DNA from: Rhizobium oryziradicis
GTDB taxonomy: Bacteria; Pseudomonadota; Alphaproteobacteria; Rhizobiales; Rhizobiaceae
NCBI RefSeq assembly: GCF_001939045.1
Contig: NZ_MKIM01000027.1
Location: 620,001-684,000, forward strand
Length of the DNA: 64,000 bases
Direction: 5' to 3'
Position 1 is the first letter of the stretch. Each line of letters starts with the position of its first letter. This document shows positions 28,001 to 36,938 of this stretch, piece by piece. Below the pieces are notes generated by a model. The model was not told the origin of the DNA. It was given only the letters and a program-made list of their open reading frames with translations, and made no database searches. Made by a program: the position numbers and the translations under genes.

Positions 28001-29410
28001 ATGAGCAGGAAGGATGTTGTGGCGGGGCCGCGCAACGAAGACGGCATTGCAGCGGTTATTGGCCTTCTCAAGCAGCGCTTTGGCGAGAAGTTTCAAACCG
28101 GCCAGTCCTTTCGTGAGCAGCACGCCCACACCACAACTTATATTCCGGCGCAATTGCCCGATGGCGTTGTTTTTGTCGAAAGCACCGAGGATGTGCAGGC
28201 GGTGGTCAAGCTCTGTGCGGCCCACAAGGTGCCGATGATTGCCTTTGGTGTTGGCTCTTCGCTGGAAGGGCAGGTCAATGCCGCATCGGGCGGTATTTCC
28301 ATCGATTGCAGCCGGATGGACAAGGTGCTTGAGGTGAATGCCGAAGACCTCGATTGCACCGTGCAACCGGGTGTGACGCGCGAGGCCCTCAACACGTATT
28401 TGCGTGATACGGGCCTGTTTTTTCCCATTGATCCGGGTGCCAATGCCTCCCTTGGCGGCATGGCCGCCACACGGGCATCGGGCACCAATGCGGTGCGCTA
28501 TGGCACGATGAAAGACAATGTGCTGGCGCTGACAGCCGTGACTGCTGATGGCGAAGAAATTCGCACCGCCCATCGCGCCCGCAAATCTTCGGCGGGTTAT
28601 GATTTGACCCGGCTGTTTGTCGGCTCTGAAGGCACGCTTGGCATTATCACCTCTATCACGCTGAAGTTGCAGGGTATTCCTGAGAGTATTGGCGGTGGCA
28701 TCTGCACCTTTGTGGATGTGAAATCGGCGTGTGATGCGGTGATCATGACCATTCAAATGGGCATTCCTGTTGCCCGTATTGAGCTTTTGGATGCCATGCA
28801 GGTGCGTGCTTGCAACGCCTATTCCAACCTCAGCTTGCCAGAGAAACCAACGTTGTTTCTGGAATTCCACGGCTCCGAGCAGACGGTTGCCTTGCAGACA
28901 GCGCAATTTGCTGAGATTGCCTCGGAATTTGGAGCCGATGGCCTGCGTTTTACCTCCGATCCGCAAGAGCGCAATCAGATTTGGAAAGCCCGCCATAATG
29001 CCTATTGGGCGGGCCGGGCGCTGGCACCGCATTTGAACGGCTTGTCCACCGATGTGTGTGTGCCAATCTCAAGGCTTGCCGATTGTGTGGCGGCAACCCA
29101 GGCCGATATTGCTGAAACCGGCATTCTTGCCCCGATTGTTGGCCACGTTGGTGATGGCAATTTCCATCTTCTGATCCTGTTCGATGATAAAAACGACGCC
29201 GATGTTGAAAAAGTGGAAGCCTTCATGGCGCGCTTGACCGAGCGCGCGCTTTCCATGGATGGCACCTGCACCGGCGAACATGGCGTGGGGCAGGGCAAGA
29301 TGGGCTATATGCAAGCCGAGCTTGGCGGTGCGCTGGAGCTGATGCGGCAGGTGAAACGCGGGCTTGATCCCGATAACCTGTTCAATCCGGGCAAGATTTT
29401 CCGTATGTAG
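28001..29410 (+). CDS. FAD-linked oxidase (D-lactate dehydrogenase/GlcD type)
   Basis: This 469-aa flavoprotein of the VAO/PCMH family oxidises a 2-hydroxy acid. The FAD-binding domain shows PDGVVFVESTEDVQAVVKLC and PMIAFGVGSSLEGQVNA, with the FAD loop DPGANASLGGMAATRASGTNAVRYG. The C-terminal cap carries APIVGHVGDGNFHLLILFD and MDGTCTGEHGVGQGK, the metal/substrate histidines of the GlcD/Dld group. D-lactate or glycolate is likely, but the choice cannot be made from sequence alone. Confidence 0.88.
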   Translation: MSRKDVVAGPRNEDGIAAVIGLLKQRFGEKFQTGQSFREQHAHTTTYIPAQLPDGVVFVESTEDVQAVVKLCAAHKVPMIAFGVGSSLEGQVNAASGGISIDCSRMDKVLEVNAEDLDCTVQPGVTREALNTYLRDTGLFFPIDPGANASLGGMAATRASGTNAVRYGTMKDNVLALTAVTADGEEIRTAHRARKSSAGYDLTRLFVGSEGTLGIITSITLKLQGIPESIGGGICTFVDVKSACDAVIMTIQMGIPVARIELLDAMQVRACNAYSNLSLPEKPTLFLEFHGSEQTVALQTAQFAEIASEFGADGLRFTSDPQERNQIWKARHNAYWAGRALAPHLNGLSTDVCVPISRLADCVAATQADIAETGILAPIVGHVGDGNFHLLILFDDKNDADVEKVEAFMARLTERALSMDGTCTGEHGVGQGKMGYMQAELGGALELMRQVKRGLDPDNLFNPGKIFRM

Positions 29411-29439
29411 CGTCATGCACCGCACGAACTGCTTGTTCC

Positions 29440-29557
29440 GTATGGCTAAGTGGCTAGAGTTTGTTAGGGAAAAGTGGAATCCGGTTTTCCCGAAGAGACA
29501 AACGAAAACAAAGAATGTTAGAGTCTGTCTGGTTCAATCTGAACCTGACAGACTCTA
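29440..29557. repeat. Mosaic intergenic repeat with hairpin
   Basis: This stretch has the look of a widespread rhizobial intergenic repeat (AAAAGTGGAATCCGGTTTTC region, then AACGAAAACAAAG). It ends in a strong hairpin at 29519-29557: outer arms TAGAGTCTGTC / GACAGACTCTA, a T-T mismatch, inner arms GGTTCA / TGAACC and a 3-base loop. A related hairpin is at 33256-33286, on the other side of the AsmA gene. Confidence 0.6.
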
Positions 29558-29590
29558 GTGTAGGCTGTGATCATACTGGAGTTGGATTAC

Positions 29591-32500
29591 GTGCTCAGCA
29601 GGCTTTTTATTGCTCTTGGCGGGTTGGTGGTGGTGGCGCTGTTTGCGGCGCTTCTGGCTCCGCTCTTCGTGAACTGGACGGATTTTCGCCATCAATTCGA
29701 AGATCAGGCCAGCCGAATCCTGGGCAAGAAGGTTGTTGTGCATGGCAGCTTGGAAGCGCGCCTTTTGCCGTTTCCCTCTGTGACCATGAATGACGTGACG
29801 GTTGGTCCCGGCGAAGATGGCAAGACGCTGGCCCATGTGGCGCGCTTTTCCATGGATGTTGAGCTGGCACCGTTTCTCTCTGGCGAAGCGCGCATTTTCG
29901 CCATGCGGATTGAAAAGCCCAAGGTGCGATTGCGGGTCTTGCCCAATGGTTCGCTGGATTGGCTGCTGGGCAGCCGCCCCAGCCTGCCGGCGCGCAATGT
30001 TGTTTTGGAAAATGTCACGGTCAGCGATGGTGTCATTGATGTGATTGATGAGCAAACCGGCCGCAACCGTGTTGTTCAAAACCTCAATGCGAATTTGAAA
30101 GCCGGATCGCTGGCAGGCCCGTGGACCATCGCTGGCAGCGCTGCGCTGGATGGGCAGATGGGGCGTTTTTCCCTTTCAAGCCTGCAGCCTGAAGCAGGAC
30201 GTCAGGTCATTCCGCTGAAAATTCACTTGGCACCTACGGCAACGTCGGTGGATATTGATCTGTCGGGCGACCTTGATATGGCCGATAACCACCCGATGCT
30301 GAAAGGCACGTTTCTCGCAACCATCCGCGCGGCACAGCTGGGTGGCGAGGCAGGCAAAAAGAGCCGCAGTGAGGCCATCCTGCCAGAGCCGAGAATGCGG
30401 GGCAAATTCGAGCTTGCCAATGACCGTATCCGGGTGCCGGAATATCGGCTGGAGGTTGGCGCTCTGGATCAGCCCTATGTGATTACCGGAGAGGCAACGC
30501 TAGACAGCGGCAAGGCACCGGAATTTTTGCTGACCGCCGAAGGGCAGCAGATTGACGTTGATCGGCTGACCATGCCTGTCACCGCCGGTAAAACCGGGCG
30601 CAACGTAGAAAGTTCTGCGCGTCAGCGCATTCGCGCGCTGATTGCGCTGGCAGATCAAATCCCTATTCCGGATGTGCCGGGCCGGGCCAGCGTGAAGCTG
30701 CCTGCCATTGTCGCAGGCGATACTGTTTTGCGCGATATTACCTTGAATTTGCGCCCTGCCGGCAGCGGATGGACCGTGGAAAAGACCGTTGCGACCTTGC
30801 CGGGGCGCACGCAGGTGGAAGCCGCTGGTCGGCTTCAGCTGAAAGGGGCCGCCTCTTTCGCGGGTTCGTTGCTGATTGCCTCCAACCAGCCCTCGGGCCT
30901 TGCGACATGGCTTTCGGGCAATGTGGACCCTGCCATTCGCAAATTGCGGGCGGTTGGGTTATCCGCCAATGTCAATCTGACAGCGGATGTGCAGCAATTT
31001 GACAAGCTGGAACTTGCCATTGGCTCCGCCAGTCTGCGCGGGCGGCTGGAGCGCCATTCCGGTGACAATCAGGAGCCAAGCCTGTCTTTTGATGTGTCAG
31101 GTGATGCCTTTGATTATGATGCGGTCAAGGCTTTGGCCTCGCTGGTGTCTGGCGATACCAGCGGTGACTCTGTGCTCAATCAGCAGATTTCCGGGAAGAT
31201 CAAAGTGGGTGCTTTTTCCGCGCTGGGCGTCACGGCACAGGATGTGGATGGCTTGTTCACCTATGACAATGGCGGGTTTTCTATTCGCACACTGGATATC
31301 GGCAATCTTGCCGGTGCCAGTATCAAGGCAACGGGTGAAGCCTCCGGCTCGCTTGCTGACTATAATGGCAAAGCGCAGATTGTTTTGAATGCGGGCAATA
31401 TGGCGGGTTTCCTGACGATGTTGCAGCAGCAATTGCCTGTGCATCCGCTGTTGAACCGGCTTGCCAAAAGCGGCGACTGGTATGGCAATAGCAATCTCGT
31501 GCTGGATGCACGCTTTGGTGATGTGCAATATGGCGGTGTGCAACTGGATCTGCATGGTCAAGCCAATGGCACAAAGCTCAATGTAGCGCTGCGCCAAAGC
31601 AATCTGTTTGATGTGTTTGGCGATGCGCAAAAGACGCTGTCAGTGCAGGCGGATAATCCTGATCCATCCATTCTTCTCGGTCAGTTAGGATTCGAACCCC
31701 TGCCACTCCCCGTGGACGGCGCTGCGAGTCTCGATCTTGATCTCAAAGAGGAGGGCGACGCCCCGGCGACAGGGAAAATGAACCTGACGGTGGGGTCTAC
31801 CCATCTGGCAGCCGACGGCACGGTCAATCTGGACTCTGCAATTTTCCTCGAAGGGCAGGGGAATGTGACGCTGACCAGCGATGACATTGCGCCCTTGTTG
31901 ATGATGAATGCTGTGAGCCTGCCGGGTATTGTCGATGGATTGCCGCTCTCGCTGTCGACTAAAGTGGAGCACAAAGGGCAAAACACTGCGCTATCGGCGC
32001 TGACGGGACAGATTGCCGGAGATGCCATTGGCGCAAACCTGACATTGGAGCCGACCACGGACGCCTTCAAGCTTACGGGTGATGTGAAACTGGCGCGCGC
32101 CAATCTGAATTGGTTGGCCACCAGCATGATTGGTCCGGTTCATGACCCGCTCAAGGGTGGGTTTTCCACGGAAAAGCTATCAAGCCCGATTTGGGGCCAG
32201 ATGCAGATGGCGCTGGATATGCATGCCGATAGCCTTGGCCTTTCTGCTCTGCCCGATGCCCAAAATTTTGCAGCAAAACTCACGCTTGAGGACGGTGGCC
32301 TGACACTGGATGGTGCATCTGCGGACTGGTTGGGCGGCAAGGCCGATATGCGCCTATCGCTGTCGAACAATCAGGATACGGCGTTTTTGCGCAGTAAATT
32401 GACGCTGAAAGGCAGCCACCTTGCCACTATTTGGCCTGGTGCCGGGCTGGGCGGCAATGCCGATGTGGATTTTACGGCTGAGGGCAGCGGCAAAAATGCC

Positions 32501-33214
32501 AAAGAGTTGATGTCATCCGTCAATGGATCGGGTCAGATTGCGCTCTCAGCGCTGGTTCTGCCAAAGCTTGATCTGAGCAGTCTTCCGGCGTTGAGTGCAG
32601 CCTTTGCAAGCGCCAAAGGCGAGGTCACGGCGGCACAGGTGGCAGATACACTCAAGCCGCTCTTGGCCCGTGCTCCCGCGGATATCGGTGAGATTGCTTC
32701 TCCCTTCACGCTGACCGAGGGCAAGATGCGTTTTCAGGGTCTCAAAGTGCAAACACCAAAAGCCGATCTGAGTGCGGAGGCGGTGGTGGATGTTCCTGGC
32801 GCGACGCTGGATGGGGCGTTGACGGTGGCATTCCATGCCGATGATGCTGCAAGCGTTGGCAGCACACCCACCGTCCGGGTTCTTGTCGATGGGCCGGTGG
32901 GTGCGCCTGCAATATCGCTCGATGCCAATGAAATGGCCAGCTATTTGTCCATGCAGGCCTTTGAGCGTGAGCGCCGCCGCGTGGAAACCTTGCAATCCAA
33001 TGTGTTGGAAAAGCAGCGCCTGCGGCGCGAAGTCGCCTATTATACGGCCCTGGCTGTGGCCAGACAGGCCGCAAAAGAGAAAGCCGAACTGGAGCGCAAG
33101 AAGGCAGAAGAGGCGGCAACCCCGTCATTCAATATTGGCGATCCTGTTCCACCCGCACCGCATGATCCGGTTGGCACGATTATTCAACAGCAGGGCGCGC
33201 CGAGCGCGAATTAA
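29591..33214 (+). CDS. AsmA family outer-membrane biogenesis protein
   Basis: This 1207-aa protein is anchored by one N-terminal membrane helix (RLFIALGGLVVVALFAALLAPLFVNW), with the rest in the periplasm. The AsmA N-terminal domain follows (QASRILGKKVVVHGSLEARLLPFPSVTMNDVTVG), then long beta-rich repeats, then an AsmA_2-type C-terminal region and a charged coiled coil (AFERERRRVETLQSNVLEKQRLRREV) near the end. Such proteins are proposed to act as bridge-like lipid carriers to the outer membrane. GTG 29591 has GGAG nine bases upstream; GTG 29567 is an alternative. Confidence 0.88.
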   Translation: MLSRLFIALGGLVVVALFAALLAPLFVNWTDFRHQFEDQASRILGKKVVVHGSLEARLLPFPSVTMNDVTVGPGEDGKTLAHVARFSMDVELAPFLSGEARIFAMRIEKPKVRLRVLPNGSLDWLLGSRPSLPARNVVLENVTVSDGVIDVIDEQTGRNRVVQNLNANLKAGSLAGPWTIAGSAALDGQMGRFSLSSLQPEAGRQVIPLKIHLAPTATSVDIDLSGDLDMADNHPMLKGTFLATIRAAQLGGEAGKKSRSEAILPEPRMRGKFELANDRIRVPEYRLEVGALDQPYVITGEATLDSGKAPEFLLTAEGQQIDVDRLTMPVTAGKTGRNVESSARQRIRALIALADQIPIPDVPGRASVKLPAIVAGDTVLRDITLNLRPAGSGWTVEKTVATLPGRTQVEAAGRLQLKGAASFAGSLLIASNQPSGLATWLSGNVDPAIRKLRAVGLSANVNLTADVQQFDKLELAIGSASLRGRLERHSGDNQEPSLSFDVSGDAFDYDAVKALASLVSGDTSGDSVLNQQISGKIKVGAFSALGVTAQDVDGLFTYDNGGFSIRTLDIGNLAGASIKATGEASGSLADYNGKAQIVLNAGNMAGFLTMLQQQLPVHPLLNRLAKSGDWYGNSNLVLDARFGDVQYGGVQLDLHGQANGTKLNVALRQSNLFDVFGDAQKTLSVQADNPDPSILLGQLGFEPLPLPVDGAASLDLDLKEEGDAPATGKMNLTVGSTHLAADGTVNLDSAIFLEGQGNVTLTSDDIAPLLMMNAVSLPGIVDGLPLSLSTKVEHKGQNTALSALTGQIAGDAIGANLTLEPTTDAFKLTGDVKLARANLNWLATSMIGPVHDPLKGGFSTEKLSSPIWGQMQMALDMHADSLGLSALPDAQNFAAKLTLEDGGLTLDGASADWLGGKADMRLSLSNNQDTAFLRSKLTLKGSHLATIWPGAGLGGNADVDFTAEGSGKNAKELMSSVNGSGQIALSALVLPKLDLSSLPALSAAFASAKGEVTAAQVADTLKPLLARAPADIGEIASPFTLTEGKMRFQGLKVQTPKADLSAEAVVDVPGATLDGALTVAFHADDAASVGSTPTVRVLVDGPVGAPAISLDANEMASYLSMQAFERERRRVETLQSNVLEKQRLRREVAYYTALAVARQAAKEKAELERKKAEEAATPSFNIGDPVPPAPHDPVGTIIQQQGAPSAN

Positions 33215-33255
33215 AACGAAATGATAGCCTGCCGTCTGTGGCGGCAAGTGGTTCA

Positions 33256-33286
33256 GCCTGTCGGTTTCAATCTGAACCTGACAGGC
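33256..33286. terminator. Hairpin related to the one upstream of asmA
   Basis: Arms GCCTGTC / GACAGGC with inner GGTT..AACC around CAATCTG. It repeats the core of the 29519-29557 hairpin. It lies between the convergent AsmA and ribbon-helix-helix genes and probably serves as a shared terminator. Confidence 0.6.
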
Positions 33287-33287
33287 A

Positions 33288-33506
33288 CTATGAAGCAAGC
33301 GTGCCCTTGAGCCAGTCCAGCACATACAGCCTGAGAGCCGAGGAGAGATTGCAATCGGGACGGCGGTTGCTGTCGATTTCTGCAATCAAGCTGGCAATCG
33401 GCATTTGGCGATGGTCGGCAATGGTGCGTATTTCCTGCCAGAAGGCATCTTCCAGCGAAAAACTGGTGCGATGACCATGCAGCGAAATCGAATGCTTCCT
33501 GATCAT
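33288..33506 (-). CDS. Ribbon-helix-helix domain protein
   Basis: A 72-aa protein: MIRKHSISLHGHRTSFSLEDAFWQEIRTIADHRQMPIASLIAEI has the beta strand plus two helices of a RHH_4-type DNA-binding fold, common beside DUF4169 and SspB genes in Rhizobiales. It may be a small regulator. Start ATG 33506; ten further upstream codons are open. Confidence 0.75.
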   Translation of the reverse strand: MIRKHSISLHGHRTSFSLEDAFWQEIRTIADHRQMPIASLIAEIDSNRRPDCNLSSALRLYVLDWLKGTLAS

Positions 33507-33577
33507 CGGCTTCTGCTTCAGGTGAGGTTGGAACAATCAATCAGATTTTGCGGGCAAGCGACGGATGCTTGACGATT

Positions 33578-33790
33578 TCACACATCGGTCTGGTCTGTGG
33601 CGGGTTTTGAGGACCGCTCAAGGCGCGATTGATCCAGCGCCTTTTCCGCTTTTTTGTTCAATGCCGATGTGAGGTTTTTTTCAGCCTTGGTGCGCCCGAA
33701 GGTCAGGCGGTTTTGATCCGCCGACTTTTCCTTCTCAACGCGCGCCTTGGCTTTTTTAAACTGACGCAGGTTTACAACGTCACCGGACAT
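33578..33790 (-). CDS. DUF4169 family protein
   Basis: A 70-aa highly charged protein starting MSGDVVNLRQFKKAKARVEKEKSA, with NRLTFGRTKAEK in the middle, the signature of DUF4169. The function is unknown. Its start lies 11 bases downstream of the sspB stop, so it is in the sspB operon. Confidence 0.85.
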   Translation of the reverse strand: MSGDVVNLRQFKKAKARVEKEKSADQNRLTFGRTKAEKNLTSALNKKAEKALDQSRLERSSKPATDQTDV

Positions 33791-33801
33791 TGGCCATCAA
33801 C

Positions 33802-34308
33802 CTAATGCTTCTTGCGGAAGGCATCGAGGGAAACCACAGAGCCTTCCTTCTTTTCGCCCTCAAGCTTTTCCTCATCCGAGCCATCAGCCTTTTCGGCGGT
33901 GCTGACAGGATAAGCGGTGATTTCAGCCGACATATCGGATTCTTCCACCAGAGGAACATCAAATTCCAGCTCGAAATTGACCGAAGGATCGTAGAAACCG
34001 CGAATGGCATTGAAGGGAATAACCAGCTTTTCCGGGGTGTCGGAGAAGGAAAGGCCCACTTCAAACTGGCTTTCTGTCACCTTCAAATCCCAGAACTGGT
34101 GCTGCACAACAATGGTCATCTGCTCGGCATATTTTGCCTTCAGCGCCTGCGAGATGCGCACGCCCGGCGCACCTGTGAGAAAGGTGATGAAAAAGTGATG
34201 GTCACCCGGCAACCGGCCCGTCGCAGCCACTTCTGTCAGCACTTTGCGGATGACACCGCGCAGCGCATCTTGAGCCAGAATATCGTAACGGATGTGGTCC
34301 TGCCCCAT
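33802..34308 (-). CDS. sspB: SspB-like ClpXP adaptor (alphaproteobacterial type)
   Basis: This 168-aa adaptor delivers ssrA-tagged proteins to the ClpXP protease. It shows RYDILAQDALRGVIRKVLTEV, the LPGDHHFFITFLTGAPGVRIS strand pair and a folded beta domain (ESQFEVGLSFSDTPEKLVIPFNAIRGFYDPSVNFELEF). After an acidic linker, a basic end (VVSLDAFRKK) fits the ClpX-binding tail. The tmRNA gene that encodes the tag lies directly upstream on the same strand, a functional pairing. Confidence 0.92.
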   Translation of the reverse strand: MGQDHIRYDILAQDALRGVIRKVLTEVAATGRLPGDHHFFITFLTGAPGVRISQALKAKYAEQMTIVVQHQFWDLKVTESQFEVGLSFSDTPEKLVIPFNAIRGFYDPSVNFELEFDVPLVEESDMSAEITAYPVSTAEKADGSDEEKLEGEKKEGSVVSLDAFRKKH

Positions 34309-34439
34309 ATGGTCCTGTCTTTCTTCTTCGTCCGGTCATGGCGCAACAAGATGCGCGCGTCGTATGGTTATAAGCTAAGCTTGCGTTCGGGCAAAGGCCG
34401 AATCTTGGCTATAGCTATAACAGTATAAACCAATTTTGA

Positions 34440-34799
34440 AGAGGCGGGGGAATTTTGAAGCAGGAAGTAGGTGAAGGCTTCTGTTGCCAGGTGCCTTCGG
34501 ACCCCGCCATACGGGGCTAACCGTATGGACTTAAGTTCGGATTTCCGGAACCGCCATTAGGCAGCTACAGCATAACCCTGAGCGTTGTTGTCATTTGCAA
34601 CTACACTTGTGACCCGATGACGGTGGTATCATGCCGAGCAAAAGTTCGATCTTTACGCCCTTGTCGATCCTATTTCACCCCCATCAAAAGCCGGTCATAA
34701 CGACTGGCCGGTTTTTGGTGGAGGCGCCGGGTACCGCCCCCGGGTCCAATAGGTTTATTACACCGACAGTTTATTGCCATAGCCGATGCAAGCACCGGC
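34440..34799 (-). ncRNA. ssrA: tmRNA, circularly permuted two-piece form
   Basis: Read on the minus strand, the acceptor piece comes first and ends in CCACCA at 34716. A hairpin-forming spacer follows, then the coding piece starting GGGGGTGAAATAGGATCGAC at 34682. The segments GGGGGTG and CGCCTCC can pair as an acceptor stem. The tag frame 34598-34557 reads GCA AAT GAC AAC ... TAA, giving ANDNNAQGYAVAA, a normal alphaproteobacterial ssrA tag. A pseudoknot-type hairpin (CCATACGG / CCGTATGG) is at 34507-34528. Outer ends are approximate: the 5' end is placed after TATATA at 34806-34811. Confidence 0.93.
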
Positions 34800-35012
34800 A
34801 AGGGGTATATAGGTGCTTTAACGAGCAATGAAAAGAGTTTCCTGCGCTGTTTTTATAATTCTGTTTTATCCCCGCAGTAGAATCATAAAAAACCGTTTAA
34901 AAGCCCGGGAGAGCGCCGTTGTCGCTTTGCGTGAACGCATTTCATCATTAGACCTGTGCGCAATGATGCGCCATGCAGTGGCCAAGGATTTTGAACGAAG
35001 AGGTGCAATCTC

Positions 35013-35600
35013 ATGAAGCAATATCACGATCTTTTGCAGCATGTGATGGATAAGGGCAGCGACCGTGGTGATCGCACCGGCACCGGCACGCGCTCTGTTT
35101 TTGGCTATCAGATGCGCTTTGATCTGACTGAAGGTTTCCCGGTTTTGACCACCAAGAAGCTGCATTTGCGCTCGATCATCCATGAACTGCTGTGGTTTTT
35201 GAAAGGTGATACCAACATCGCCTATCTCAAGGACAACGGAGTCAGCATCTGGGATGAATGGGCCGATGAAAATGGCGATCTCGGCCCAGTCTATGGATCG
35301 CAGTGGCGCTCCTGGCCAACCGCAGATGGTCAGCATATCGATCAGATTGCCAATGTCATCACCAGTATCAAGGCCAATCCCAACTCTCGCCGCCATATCG
35401 TCACGGCATGGAATCCTGCGGAAGTCGACGATATGGCGCTACCGCCCTGCCATTGCCTGTTTCAATTTTATGTGGTTGATGGAAAACTGTCTTGCCAGCT
35501 TTATCAGCGCTCGGCCGATATTTTTCTGGGCGTGCCATTTTCTTCCGGCATCGATTCGGTATCTTCGACCGTAACCCATTGTAACTCCACAATTCATTGA
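35013..35600 (+). pseudogene. thyA: Resident thyA, 5' fragment cut by the island
   Basis: This is the N-terminal two thirds of thymidylate synthase (dUMP to dTMP with methylene-THF). The frame matches ThyA through codon 174 and shares Pro-Phe at the junction. [24 protein letters not shown], the catalytic Cys146 in PPCHCLFQF and QRSADIFLG are intact. The frame then runs 19 codons into island DNA and stops at 35600. The missing C-terminal part (folate and dUMP contacts) is at 62153-62425, so the fragment is almost certainly inactive. Confidence 0.95.
35535..35561. repeat. Left attachment junction
   Basis: Crossover repeat CCATT, then the inner arm TTCCGGCATCG (35543-35553), followed directly by ATTCGGTA (35554-35561). 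All three have a counterpart, inverted or direct, at the right end. Confidence 0.8.
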
Positions 35601-35914
35601 CGAGGACAGCAGTGTACCGGTCCCATCGGTCATTAGCTTCAGTGTTTGAGGCCGCGAAGTCGTTTGCCTGAAGCATAAGGGTTCCCGTACTCACGTTCTC
35701 TCGATACGAAGTCGGAGCCACATCGCCGCTTACTATGGCCAAGAAATCCTGGTGTCGATGAAGAGTCTTTAGCCGTTATCGCTCCAATCAGTGGGTGCGT
35801 AAAAATACGCAGTAAAATCAAAAGTTGTTTATCAATCGTGTTTTTCAATCCTAGACCGGTTGTTTTGGCCGTTCTTGGACGTCACGATCGCGCACAGAAC
35901 TAAAGGTAGGATTC
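35601..35914. other. Left-end leader of the island
   Basis: About 310 bases between the thyA stub stop and the island thyA. No protein is supported. It must carry the promoter of the replacement thyA unless read-through from the resident thyA promoter is used. AGG lies nine bases before the ATG at 35915. Confidence 0.5.
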
Positions 35915-36847
35915 ATGGCCCGACATCCCGAATATCAGTATCTCGATATCGTCGAGAATGTGCTCACAAAAGGCGACAAACGTATCGATCGAACAGGGGT
36001 TGGGACCCTAGCAGCGTTCGGCGCAATGATGCGGTTCGATATGTCAGATGGCACATTCCCGGTCTACACCACCAAGCGCGTGTTTTGGAAGACTGCGGTA
36101 AAGGAGATGCTTTGGTTCATCTCTGGCCAGACGAACATCAGGTCTCTCTTGCAGGAAAACGTTCGGATCTGGACCGATTGGCCCCTGGAGAAGTACCGCA
36201 AGGCCACTGGTCAGCAGATCTCCCAGGAAGATTTCGAGGCACGCATTGTCAATGACGAGCAGTTCGCGCTCGAGTGGGGTGATCTTGGTCCAGTCTACGG
36301 GAAGCAGTGGCGGCGTTGGGTCGGACCAGATGGGCGGGAGTACGACCAGATCGCGACTGTGATCGAGACGCTTCGCACGAACCCGACGAGCCGGAGAATG
36401 CTATTCCATGCATGGAACGTTGCAGATCTCGACCGTATGGCATTGAATCCGTGTCACAACTTCTACCAATTCTTTGTAAGCGGAATGGGTTTAGAGACAG
36501 ATCAGGGCGAGCCACTCCGCCCTAAGCTTTCGCTTATGGTCGGAACCAGGAGCAACGATTTGGGTCTTGGAAATCCATTTAACGTCTGCCAGCAGGCGGC
36601 CCTGCTAGCGATGGTGGCACAGCAAGTTGACATGGTTCCGAATGAACTTATTTGGGTCGGTGGCGACGTGCATCTGTATCTCAATCATCTCGAACTTGCA
36701 GAGACGATATTGAAGCGTGAGCCTAGACCATTCCCCAAACTCCGTCTCACGCGACGGCCGGAAAGCATCGATGGCTACAAGATCGAGGATTTCGAAGTTA
36801 CGGGATATGATCCGCATCCGGCGATCGCAGCTCCCGTCGCGGTCTAG
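35915..36847 (+). CDS. thyA: Island-borne thymidylate synthase replacing the disrupted one
   Basis: A complete 310-aa ThyA. RTGVGTLAAFGAMMRFDM, Cys180 in NPCHNFYQFFV, RSND (212-215), the dUMP-selecting Asn in NPFNVCQ, GGDVHLYLNH and the terminal GYDPHPAIAAPVAV are intact. It has the roughly 50-residue insertion (residues 85-125) of longer ThyAs. It differs strongly from the resident gene (for example NPCHNFYQF against PPCHCLFQF), so it is not a copy of it. It is the first island gene and reads in the same direction as the broken thyA. Inference: it keeps the host able to make dTMP. Confidence 0.93.
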   Translation: MARHPEYQYLDIVENVLTKGDKRIDRTGVGTLAAFGAMMRFDMSDGTFPVYTTKRVFWKTAVKEMLWFISGQTNIRSLLQENVRIWTDWPLEKYRKATGQQISQEDFEARIVNDEQFALEWGDLGPVYGKQWRRWVGPDGREYDQIATVIETLRTNPTSRRMLFHAWNVADLDRMALNPCHNFYQFFVSGMGLETDQGEPLRPKLSLMVGTRSNDLGLGNPFNVCQQAALLAMVAQQVDMVPNELIWVGGDVHLYLNHLELAETILKREPRPFPKLRLTRRPESIDGYKIEDFEVTGYDPHPAIAAPVAV

Positions 36848-36938
36848 CAAAGTTACATAAGTCGATCTGGCTCAACCTGACTGCACAGCGAGCGTCGCAT
36901 TAAGCGACGCCGAACCCTTTGTCGCGCGGATTCTTGCC

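Noticed and set aside
27845..29032. A 395-codon open frame on the minus strand after pstB
   Set aside because: It is antisense to the FAD-linked oxidase, whose FAD and metal motifs are intact.
34621..34831. Short plus-strand protein before thyA
   Set aside because: The frame overlaps the tmRNA gene, whose tag, acceptor stem and CCA are clear on the minus strand.
35915..36847. Phage dCMP or dUMP hydroxymethylase instead of thymidylate synthase
   Set aside because: The Asn that selects dUMP (NPFN) and the normal ThyA C-terminus (APVAV) are kept. Hydroxymethylases usually carry Asp at that Asn and a changed end. Not fully excluded without alignment.
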